The position numbers and the translations under genes are program-made. From Bacteroides sp. (lineage in GTDB: Bacteria; Bacteroidota; Bacteroidia; Bacteroidales; Bacteroidaceae), in the NCBI GenBank assembly GCA_019417975.1, contig DYCT01000058.1, positions 4,332 through 9,543 of the forward strand: 5,212 nucleotides of DNA. Reading direction: 5' to 3'. The notes below the pieces were generated by a model. It saw nothing but the letters and a program-made list of their open reading frames with translations. It was not told where the DNA came from and ran no database searches. Of this stretch, positions 1-5,212 are shown in pieces (position 1 is the first letter of the stretch; every line of letters begins with the position of its first letter).

Positions 1-182
1 GTTCTAAACTCACGGCTTTCTACTTCGCATTCACGATTCTCGAAATGGGATGCCACCAATGCCACACGTCCGGGGTCGCCTACTAAAATCACTTTATCGG
101 CCAACTGTTCCGGTTTTACGTGTAAATGGAAAACAGAACCATCTGCATTGATGATAAGTTCCGATTCTGCAAAATATTTCAT
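1..182 (-). CDS. Nucleoside phosphorylase (uridine/purine phosphorylase family), N-terminal part only
   Basis: The reading frame starts at the ATG at 182 and runs off the left edge, giving 60 residues of the N-terminus. Residues 31-40 read VILVGDPGRV, the phosphate-binding glycine-rich loop at the start of the PNP/UDP phosphorylase fold (the GDPxRV signature), and residues 44-60 continue as the following helix and strand. The family cleaves nucleosides with phosphate to free base and (deoxy)ribose-1-phosphate in cytoplasmic nucleoside salvage. The substrate (uridine or purine nucleoside) cannot be decided without the missing C-terminal part. The gene follows floA by 37 bp on the same strand, and I see no promoter box in that gap, so co-transcription is plausible. 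The start fits the family, with about 30 residues before the loop. Confidence 0.85.
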   Translation of the reverse strand, partial: MKYFAESELIINADGSVFHLHVKPEQLADKVILVGDPGRVALVASHFENRECEVESREFR

Positions 183-219
183 AATCACGTTGTTTTTAAA
201 GGGTAATACATTCTATAGA

Positions 220-1218
220 TTATTCGCCAAGAGGGTGATCGGTCTTCAGTCCGTCGGGTCTGGCGATGCTTTCGCGCATATCAGTATCCGCTTGTATGTT
301 TTTCATCCGATAATAGTCCATAATACCTAAGTTTCCGGTGCGGAATGCTTCTGCCATAGCCTTGGGCACTTCAGCTTCAGCCTGGATTACATTGGCACGA
401 GCTTCTTCTGCCTTGGCTTTCATCTCTTGTTCCAAAGCCACAGCCATGGCACGACGCTCTTCTGCTTTGGCTTGAGCAATGTTTTTGTCTGCTTGTGCTT
501 GGTCTATTTGCAAGAAAGCACCGATGTTTTTACCTATATCAATATCAGCAATATCAATTGATAGGATTTCAAAAGCAGTACCGGCATCCAATCCTTTTCG
601 CAACACCAATTTAGAAATAGAATCAGGGTTTTCAAGTACTTAATTATGATTTTCAGAAGAACCGATTGAAGAGACGATACCTTCGCCTACACGAGCCAGT
701 ACAGTATCTTCGCCGGCACCACCCACCAACTGCTTGATGTTGGCACGTACGGTGACACGTGCTTTGGCTATCAACTGGATACCATCTTTTGCTACAGCTG
801 TGACCGGAGGTGTATCAATCACTTTCGGATTGACAGACATCTGTACGGCTTCAAATACATCACGACCGGCCAGGTCGATAGCTGTTGCCATTTGGAATGT
901 CAATTCGATGTTTGCTTTCGAAGCAGAAACCAGTGCATGTACCACCTTCTCTACATGTCCGCCTGCCAGATAGTGAGCTTCCAGTTCATCGCGTGTGATT
1001 CTATTCAGACCGGCTTTATGAGCTTCAATCATAGCCGGCACAATTACATAAGGAGGAACATTACGGATTCTCATCAGAAACAACTGGATGAGGGAGATAT
1101 TCACTCCGGCTACCTTAGCCGATAACCATAAGAAGAAGGGGACGTAATGGAAGAAAATGGCAATGAGTGCAATAGCACCTACAGCAATAATGCCAAAAGT
1201 TAACATGTTCGGTTCCAT
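220..1218 (-). pseudogene. floA: Flotillin-like protein FloA, interrupted by one in-frame stop codon
   Basis: FloA (the YqfA family) is a membrane-anchored SPFH-type scaffold protein of bacterial membrane microdomains. The frame from the ATG at 1218 to the TAA at 220-222 would encode 332 residues, which is the normal family length. Residues 6-30 form the membrane segment. Residues about 35-190 are the SPFH-like region, with motifs such as RNVPPYVIVPAMIEAHKAG and VGGAGEDTVLARVGEGIVSSIG. After codon 203 come the very conserved GLDAGTAFEILSIDIADIDI segment and an Ala/Glu-rich coiled coil (about 240-300). Codon 193 (642-640) is TAA, in the segment SSENHN-stop-VLENPD, with both sides in the same frame. 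Translation would therefore yield a 192-residue fragment without the oligomerising coiled coil. A TTG at 609 is the only obvious restart codon close by. The gene lies 18 bp after nfeD, the usual partner gene. The stop may be a true mutation or a base error in the assembly. The identity is very safe; the broken state depends on that one codon. Confidence 0.87.
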
Positions 1219-1236
1219 ATTCTATAAATTTAAAGT

Positions 1237-1704
1237 TTAACTTTGTTTTTCTACTATAATAATCCCATTGTCAATGCGTTTCACAACAACAGGAGTTTTC
1301 TCATCAAGAAAACCATCGGCCGATTTCACCTCAACGATGTGCCCATTTATCTCTGCATTGCCAATCAATGCAAGACGGGTAATACTGATTCCGGTATCTC
1401 CAATCTGAATATTGCGAACGGCTTGATTGCTCACATTCGAGTCGATATCTTTTTTCAAAGACAGACGGTCGAGGGTTTTAGAACGCATGAACCAGATAAA
1501 TAGTACCACACATGCAACACACGAAAACAGCAGTGTGATAAATCCACCTGTCGTTCCTAAGTTGATAAAAGCCAAGTAGCAAGCTGATAACAGACAGGCT
1601 ACAGCTCCAAAACCGGCAATGCTGATACCCGGCAACAAGAACACTTCTACAAAAAGCAGAATGATGCCCGCCAAGATTAATAAGCTGACAATAACAATAT
1701 CCAT
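1237..1704 (-). CDS. Short NfeD-like membrane protein (FloA partner)
   Basis: This is a 155-residue NfeD-family protein of the short type that lacks the ClpP-like protease domain. Residues 3-20, 28-48 and 55-73 are hydrophobic membrane segments. The piece VEVFLLPGISIAGFGA (19-34) matches the characteristic Glu...LeuProGly turn of the family. After a charged linker (75-97), residues 98-152 form the small beta-rich OB-fold (GDTGISITRLA... to ...DNGIIIVE). Short NfeD proteins are typically encoded next to flotillins and are thought to help assemble or regulate them in the membrane; floA indeed follows 18 bp downstream. A Bacteroidales-type -7 box sits 23 bp upstream of the ATG, so the pair may have its own promoter within the 52-bp gap after the TPR gene. 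Length and architecture are normal. The partner FloA is broken in this sequence, so the function here may be compromised. Confidence 0.88.
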   Translation of the reverse strand: MDIVIVSLLILAGIILLFVEVFLLPGISIAGFGAVACLLSACYLAFINLGTTGGFITLLFSCVACVVLFIWFMRSKTLDRLSLKKDIDSNVSNQAVRNIQIGDTGISITRLALIGNAEINGHIVEVKSADGFLDEKTPVVVKRIDNGIIIVEKQS

Positions 1705-1726
1705 AATCGTTTATTTATTAATTTCC

Positions 1727-1734
1727 CAAAGATA
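1727..1734 (-). promoter_or_regulatory. Possible -7 promoter box for nfeD-floA
   Basis: On the minus strand this reads TATCTTTG, a full match to the Bacteroidales primary sigma factor -7 consensus TAnnTTTG, ending 22 bp before the nfeD ATG. I do not see a convincing TTTG -33 element at the expected distance; that region overlaps the end of the TPR gene. The box is short and the area AT-rich, so a chance match is possible. Confidence 0.35.
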
Positions 1735-1756
1735 AGAATTTATTTGAGATTCTATT

Positions 1757-3187
1757 TTATTTGGATAAATATTTCAATTCCGTGTTGCGGATGGTCATAG
1801 GCATCTGTTCCAATTCGGCTTCCAGCTGTTCTGCTCTTTGTTCTTGGTCGATAATGCTGGATGCCATTGTTTGCTTGTCGGCAGCTTTTGCGCTACTGTA
1901 TTTCTTGCGTAAAGCTTCGAGGTTGGCTTGCAGTTTTTGCAGGTCACCCTGTTTCTGTTGCCATTGTTTAAACAGCTTCTTGGCTTCTGCACAGCGGAAA
2001 TGGTTTTCTTCGAAATAGACCGTATTGTCGTCGATGACGAACTCGAATGCATGATTCACTTGCGTCTTCGGTTTGTCATAGCGTGCCTTTGTGAGTCGTT
2101 GAACGGCAGCTTTTACCTCATTACGGTCTGTCCACGTATCTTCTATCGATTGAATCCTTGCCCGACTGCGAATCATATCGTGGTCATCGTTTTCAAAGCT
2201 GAACGTTTCCTTGCTGGTATTGGGGATGAACACATACACGCAAACTTTTCCCTCCGGCTGATAGCGGTCGGATGCAAACCAACCTAGATTATTGAACTCA
2301 TCCAATACAAACAGATAGTCGTTGGCCGGAGAGTTGAAAGGCATGCCGATGTTTTCCGGCATCAAGTATTTATTGGTATTGGTGTTATAGCGAGTCACAA
2401 AAATATCATATCCACCGATGGAGCCCTGACCATCGCTTGCATAGTAAAGGGTGATGCCGTCTGAAAGCACGTAGGGATAGTTCTCGTTGGCTTCTGTATT
2501 CACAGTTTCCGATAGTTTCGATGCTTTTCCCCAGTCAGTCAGCTGTTTGTCTCTTTGATAAATATCCAGATTTCCACTGGCATTGTCGCAATAGAACAGC
2601 TTGTTCTTCATCTCAGTGACATAGACCATACCCGGATGTTCGCCTTTCTGATTGAAATACTCATTGTAGGTAAATAATGCACCCGATTCCGGACTGATTT
2701 CGTACACCTCCAACAGTTTATCCTTGTCTACGACAAAGCTGTCGACTACAGTCACTTTTTCCACACCTTTCAACAGGCGGGAAGCCAGTTTCGACCGCTC
2801 GATGGCAGCTTCTGCTTTTTCAGTAGTTTTTTTCCCTTTTTCCAGCATCTCCAGATAGCTTTCATAATTTTCTACAGACTCCTCATACCGATAAAAATCG
2901 AAATACAATTGTCCCAAGTATCGGAAAGCTTCTTGTATCTTTTTCTTGGCTCCGAATTTCAAGTATTTCTCAGCTTTTTCCTTTTCACCGGTTTCGTAGC
3001 AGCAAGCCCCATACCAATAGTTATAGCTGGCATTGCCGGGTACTTTTTTCACCAACTGTTCAAAGGCCGGCTTTGCTTTCTCGAATTCGTTGTTCTTAAA
3101 TAAGTTTTTTGCTTCTTGCAATGACTGTGCTTGCAGTAGCGAGCCACATAGCAAAGCAGAGATGCAAAATATATGTCTTTTCTGCAT
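1757..3187 (-). CDS. Exported TPR and PD40 (WD40-like beta-propeller) repeat protein with C-terminal coiled coil
   Basis: This is a 476-residue protein. Residues 1-20 look like a Sec signal peptide (basic MQKRH start, hydrophobic core, Leu-Gln-Ala before the likely cut after Ala20), with no lipobox. Residues about 22-135 are helical with TPR-type repeats (for example 23-52, 54-83 and 86-116, with Trp/Tyr/Gly/Ala positions such as YNYWYGACCYETGEKEKA). Residues about 190-322 hold PD40/WD40-like blades: NKLFYCDNASGNLDIY, then DGITLYYASDGQGSIGGYDI, then a third around LGWFASDRYQPEGKV. Residues 400-470 are a Gln/Glu/Lys-rich coiled coil. TPR-PD40 proteins of Bacteroidetes are often periplasmic or outer-membrane scaffolds (PorE-like, usually with an OmpA-type domain), but no OmpA peptidoglycan-binding domain is visible here. 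The specific role is unknown. The gene is divergent from ttcA and precedes nfeD-floA by 52 bp on the same strand. The ATG at 3187 is chosen because it gives the signal peptide directly. Confidence 0.85.
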   Translation of the reverse strand: MQKRHIFCISALLCGSLLQAQSLQEAKNLFKNNEFEKAKPAFEQLVKKVPGNASYNYWYGACCYETGEKEKAEKYLKFGAKKKIQEAFRYLGQLYFDFYRYEESVENYESYLEMLEKGKKTTEKAEAAIERSKLASRLLKGVEKVTVVDSFVVDKDKLLEVYEISPESGALFTYNEYFNQKGEHPGMVYVTEMKNKLFYCDNASGNLDIYQRDKQLTDWGKASKLSETVNTEANENYPYVLSDGITLYYASDGQGSIGGYDIFVTRYNTNTNKYLMPENIGMPFNSPANDYLFVLDEFNNLGWFASDRYQPEGKVCVYVFIPNTSKETFSFENDDHDMIRSRARIQSIEDTWTDRNEVKAAVQRLTKARYDKPKTQVNHAFEFVIDDNTVYFEENHFRCAEAKKLFKQWQQKQGDLQKLQANLEALRKKYSSAKAADKQTMASSIIDQEQRAEQLEAELEQMPMTIRNTELKYLSK

Positions 3188-3239
3188 AATTCAGTAAGGT
3201 TTGTTTTTATAATGAATGTAAAAATACAAAGTTTTCATT

Positions 3240-3261
3240 AATTAGCAGTATTTGGCTAATT
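3240..3261. repeat. Inverted repeat in the divergent promoter region
   Basis: AATTAGC at 3240-3246 is matched by its perfect reverse complement GCTAATT at 3255-3261, with an 8-base spacer. It sits in the 144-bp gap between the divergent TPR/PD40 gene and ttcA, about 39 bp upstream of the ttcA -7 box. Position and symmetry would fit a regulator binding site, but seven base pairs in AT-rich DNA can also arise by chance. Confidence 0.35.
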
Positions 3262-3299
3262 CTATTTTGTTAATTCTTCTTTAAACAGAACTTTTCGTT

Positions 3300-3307
3300 T
3301 ATTTTTG
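3300..3307 (+). promoter_or_regulatory. Probable -7 promoter box for ttcA
   Basis: TATTTTTG matches the Bacteroidales -7 consensus TAnnTTTG exactly and ends 24 bp before the ttcA ATG. A TTTG at 3266-3269 is about 30 bp upstream, too far for a standard -33 element (about 20 bp expected), so the upstream half is weak or absent. The call rests on the box and its position in a divergent intergenic gap. Confidence 0.45.
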
Positions 3308-3331
3308 CAGCGTTTTTTTTAAATATTGTCT

Positions 3332-4078
3332 ATGGCATTGTTATCGGATGAGGAAAAGGTGCTTCGCCGGATAAAGGAGCGGTTTAACAAAGGGGTTGTA
3401 AAATATCGTTTGATTGATGACGGCGATAAGATTTTGGTAGGATTGTCGGGTGGGAAAGACTCATTAGCGTTGCTGGAATTGCTGGCGTTTCGCTCACGCA
3501 TCTTGAAGCCGCGCTTCTCTGTGGTTGCCGTACATGTGGCGATGACCAACATCCCTTATCAGTCGGATGTAGACTATCTGCGGAGCTATGCCGAAGAGCT
3601 GGGTGTACCTTTTGTTTATTACGAAACCAGTTTCGACCCATCGACCGACACACGCAAGTCGCCTTGTTTCCTCTGTTCATGGAATCGGAGAAAAGCCTTA
3701 TTTACCGTAGCCAAAGAGCAGGGATGCAATAAGATAGCGTTGGGACATCACATGGATGATGTATTGCAAACGTTGCTGATGAACCTGACTTTTCAGGGTT
3801 CGTTCAGCTCCATGCCTCCGGCCCTGAAAATGAACAAGTTTGATATGACTGTCATCCGCCCCATGTGTCTGGTACATGAAGCCGATTTGGAAAAGCTGGC
3901 TCGAATGCGAGGTTTCAAGAAGCAAGTAAAGAATTGTCCGTACGAGACACAAAGCAACCGGACACAGATGAAACGCATCCTGGCCGAACTGGAAGCGTTG
4001 AATCCAGAAGCACGCTATTCGCTATGGGGTAGTATGAGCAATATCCAACCCGATTTACTGCCTGGCAAAATAGAATAA
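3332..4078 (+). CDS. ttcA: TtcA-type tRNA 2-thiolation enzyme (PP-loop ATPase)
   Basis: This is a 248-residue cytoplasmic protein of the TtcA/TilS PP-loop superfamily. TtcA activates C32 of certain tRNAs with ATP and introduces sulfur to give 2-thiocytidine, using an oxygen-sensitive Fe-S cluster. Visible motifs are the PP-loop SGGKDS at 39-44; the Cys112-x-x-Cys115 pair in SPCFLCSWNRR; GHHMDD at 138-143, followed by the LLMNLTFQGSFSSMPP segment typical of TtcA; and Cys202 in KNCPYE. These supply the three cysteines expected for the cluster. The exact tRNA substrate in this organism is inferred from the family and not visible in the sequence. The ATG at 3332 is preferred over an in-frame TTG at 3326, which would add only two residues. 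The gene is divergent from the TPR/PD40 gene with a -7 box upstream; the first DMT gene starts 38 bp downstream and could be co-transcribed. Confidence 0.88.
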   Translation: MALLSDEEKVLRRIKERFNKGVVKYRLIDDGDKILVGLSGGKDSLALLELLAFRSRILKPRFSVVAVHVAMTNIPYQSDVDYLRSYAEELGVPFVYYETSFDPSTDTRKSPCFLCSWNRRKALFTVAKEQGCNKIALGHHMDDVLQTLLMNLTFQGSFSSMPPALKMNKFDMTVIRPMCLVHEADLEKLARMRGFKKQVKNCPYETQSNRTQMKRILAELEALNPEARYSLWGSMSNIQPDLLPGKIE

Positions 4079-4116
4079 AAACTCGTATTTTTTAATTACT
4101 ATAATATATATAAGGA

Positions 4117-4302
4117 ATGAAAGGTCTTTACACGGTACTACTATTAGTAGTTTCCAACATTTTCATGACATTTGCATGGTATGGTCATTTGAAGATGAAA
4201 CAGGAGTTCAGTTGGTTTGCTTCGTTGCCTCTTATCGGGGTGATTGTGTTCAGCTGGGCGATTGCTTTTTTTGAGTATAATAAAATAGAAAAACCCAACT
4301 GA
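4117..4302 (+). pseudogene. Truncated DMT-type (DUF486) membrane protein, N-terminal half only
   Basis: This reading frame gives 61 residues. Residues 1-54 align without gaps to the N-terminus of the full-length gene that follows (45 of 54 identical), including the family signature SNIFMTFAWYGHLKMK and the AFFEY end of the second membrane segment. After Tyr54 the homology ends abruptly in an unrelated tail (NKIEKPN) and a TGA stop. Two of the usual four membrane helices (about 4-22 and 33-52) remain; the part after CQIPANRIGY of the intact copy is missing, and the next 53 bp contain no recognisable remnant. The start is intact, with AAGGA directly before the ATG, so a two-helix miniprotein could still be made. 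It lies 38 bp after ttcA. A decayed remnant is the simplest reading; a functional short protein is the alternative. Confidence 0.7.
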
Positions 4303-4517
4303 GAATTTAACACTTTACGTTGATATATAATAATGTATAGTAAGATTAGAATAATATGAAAGCTCTTTACACAATTTTATTGCTTATAATATCAAATGTC
4401 TTTATGACTTTTGCTTGGTATGGTCATTTAAAGATGAAACAGGAATATTCTTGGTTTGCAGCTCTTCCATTGATAGGAGTGATAGCTTTTAGTTGGTCAA
4501 TCGCTTTTTTTGAGTAT
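4117..4517 (+). repeat. Partial tandem duplication of the DMT gene 5' half
   Basis: Unit one (4117-4278) and unit two (4356-4517) align over 162 bp without gaps, with 118 identical positions by my count (about 73%). Both end in the identical 15-mer GCTTTTTTTGAGTAT (4264-4278 and 4503-4517), immediately after which homology is lost. The spacer is 77 bp and shows no similarity to either gene's 3' half. Confidence 0.8.
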
Positions 4518-4727
4518 TCTTGTCAAATTCCAGCGAATCGCATTGGATATGTAGGTAATGGAGGACCATTTTCATTGATGCAGTTGAAAGTTCTTCAAGA
4601 AGTAATAACTCTTATTATATTCACAGTTTTTACAACTGTATTCTTTAAAGGTGAAGCTTTGCACTGGAATCATATAGCTGCCTTTATTTGCTTGATATTG
4701 GCTGTTTATTTTGTATTTATGAAATAG
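4356..4727 (+). CDS. DMT-type small membrane protein (DUF486 family), full length
   Basis: This is a 123-residue integral inner-membrane protein with four predicted helices (about 4-22, 33-52, 80-97 and 105-121). The signature segments SNVFMTFAWYGHLKMKQ (13-29), AFFEYSCQIPANRIGY (50-65) and FSLMQLKVLQEVITL (72-86) identify the DUF486/DMT_6 family, related in topology to small multidrug-resistance and drug/metabolite transporters. Length fits the family (about 110-120). The transported compound is unknown and no function has been assigned that I can rely on. The third codon positions of residues 1-54 are G or C in 15 codons, against 26 in the truncated upstream copy, so base use differs from its neighbour and suggests a different origin. 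It is separated from the upstream copy by 53 bp; a hairpin follows the stop. No clear promoter box was found. Confidence 0.85.
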   Translation: MKALYTILLLIISNVFMTFAWYGHLKMKQEYSWFAALPLIGVIAFSWSIAFFEYSCQIPANRIGYVGNGGPFSLMQLKVLQEVITLIIFTVFTTVFFKGEALHWNHIAAFICLILAVYFVFMK

Positions 4728-4737
4728 TTATAGAAGT

Positions 4738-4769
4738 GAGTAGCATAAGAGTTCCCTCAAATGCTGCTC
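4738..4769. terminator. Hairpin between convergent genes, possible bidirectional terminator
   Basis: GAGTAGCAT (4738-4746) pairs with ATGCTGCTC (4761-4769) over nine positions with one G-T wobble. Inside, GAG (4749-4751) can pair with CTC (4756-4758) around a TTCC tetraloop, separated from the main stem by a symmetric AA/AA bulge. It lies 10 bp after the DMT stop and 21 bp before the stop of the convergent lipoprotein gene. There is no strong U-tract on either side, so termination is inferred mainly from position. Confidence 0.45.
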
Positions 4770-4790
4770 TGCCTTAAATAAGTTTGTTAA

Positions 4791-5212
4791 TTAGTCAATC
4801 TTCTTGTAAGTGGTTGTTGTAATATCGTCCAATTCCTCGCTGCCATCATCCATTGTGTCCCAATCTTCAAGGGCAAGTACCAACTTGGTAGCTGTAAGTT
4901 CATTGACGGTAAGAACATCTGAATAGCCATCATCGTAAGAGATAGTCAGTTTATTACCTTTCAAAGACCAGCGACTTGTTTCTGTATATCCACCGTCCGC
5001 ATAGCCTTCTGTGCAAGTACCGTCAGCTTTGAACTCTCTTAAGCCATTGGTGTAGGCTTCATCAGAGGTAACCACTTCCTTGCCATTCTCCACTTTGTGA
5101 ATCTTCTCCCAAGTGGACTGCCATTTACCTATAAGGTTGGCTTGGTCAATGATTGTCTGTTCTTCATCATCGCTACAAGCTGTAAAATTTACAGTCAACA
5201 TGACCATTAATA
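4791..5212 (-). CDS. Lipocalin-like lipoprotein, 5' end outside the window
   Basis: The frame is open to the right edge, and 138 residues follow the first ATG inside the window (5207). That ATG would leave only ten residues before the lipobox Phe-Thr-Ala-Cys (Cys11), too short for a signal peptide, so the true start most likely lies beyond 5212. The cysteine is followed by Ser-Asp-Asp-Glu-Glu, which resembles the acidic lipoprotein export signal that sends Bacteroidetes lipoproteins to the cell surface. The mature part begins with LIGKWQSTWEK and continues as repeated beta strands (REFKADGTCTEG, SRWSLKGNKLTISYDD, LTATKLVLALED). This is the pattern of the small lipocalin-like domain common in Bacteroides. 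The ligand is unknown. It is convergent with the DMT gene and separated from it by 63 bp. Confidence 0.78.
   Translation of the reverse strand, partial: LMVMLTVNFTACSDDEEQTIIDQANLIGKWQSTWEKIHKVENGKEVVTSDEAYTNGLREFKADGTCTEGYADGGYTETSRWSLKGNKLTISYDDGYSDVLTVNELTATKLVLALEDWDTMDDGSEELDDITTTTYKKID

Noticed and set aside
640..642. Programmed recoding of the floA stop.
   Set aside because: The codon is TAA. Selenocysteine uses TGA and pyrrolysine TAG, and I see no evident stimulatory structure, so mutation or sequencing error is more likely.
734..1125. Open frames on the plus strand across floA.
   Set aside because: They are opposite-strand shadows of a conserved coding region and resemble no known protein.
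220..1218. Two separate genes (a 192-residue membrane protein and a 129-residue coiled-coil protein).
   Set aside because: Both lie in one continuous frame, the 10 codons between them also match FloA, and together they make exactly one family-length protein.
3326..3328. TTG start for ttcA, two codons upstream.
   Set aside because: An ATG follows at 3332, gives a normal N-terminus, and the extra residues add nothing recognisable.
3319..3978. Minus-strand open frames overlapping ttcA.
   Set aside because: They are shadows of the clearly recognised PP-loop gene, with no protein-like features of their own.
4081..4116. Sigma-70-like TATAAT sequence (4100-4105 area) as a promoter of the truncated DMT gene.
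   Set aside because: Bacteroidales promoters follow TAnnTTTG, and this stretch is simply AT-rich; I found no paired -33 element.
4303..4355. Remnant of the missing 3' half of the first DMT copy.
   Set aside because: Compared by eye with the 3' half of the intact copy, the 53-bp spacer shows no alignable similarity.

Overview
The window looks like an ordinary chromosomal segment of a Bacteroides-type organism (Bacteroidales). The basis is a Bacteroides-like FloA/NfeD pair, a secreted TPR/PD40 protein, a lipoprotein with an acidic export-type signal after its cysteine, matches to the Bacteroidales -7 promoter box TAnnTTTG, AT-rich spacers and little reliance on strong Shine-Dalgarno sites. I cannot name the species from the sequence alone.

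Left part, minus strand, read right to left: an exported TPR/PD40-repeat protein (3187-1757), a short NfeD-like membrane protein (1704-1237), a flotillin-like FloA (1218-220) and the first 60 codons of a uridine/purine nucleoside phosphorylase that runs off the left edge (182-1). The nfeD-floA-phosphorylase spacings are 18 and 37 bp, so these three may share a transcript. NfeD and FloA are known partners in membrane microdomains. FloA carries one in-frame TAA at codon 193. The frame is otherwise intact for 332 codons, so this is a nonsense change and not a frameshift.

Centre: a 144-bp divergent promoter region (3188-3331) separates the TPR/PD40 gene from a plus-strand ttcA-type tRNA thiolation gene (3332-4078). 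It holds a -7 box for ttcA and a small inverted repeat.

Right part: two consecutive plus-strand copies of a DMT-type (DUF486) small membrane protein gene. The first stops after 61 residues and keeps only the N-terminal half; the second is full length (123 aa). They are about 83% identical in protein and 73% in DNA over the shared 54 codons, and differ strongly in third-position GC. This points to gene acquisition or allele replacement at the locus, not a fresh tandem duplication. A hairpin lies between the second copy and a convergent, 5'-partial, lipocalin-like lipoprotein gene (5212-4791).

No RNA gene, CRISPR array, insertion sequence or gene-free stretch above 300 bp was seen. I found no clear new multi-gene system. 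The most interesting points are the broken floA and the half-duplicated DMT locus.
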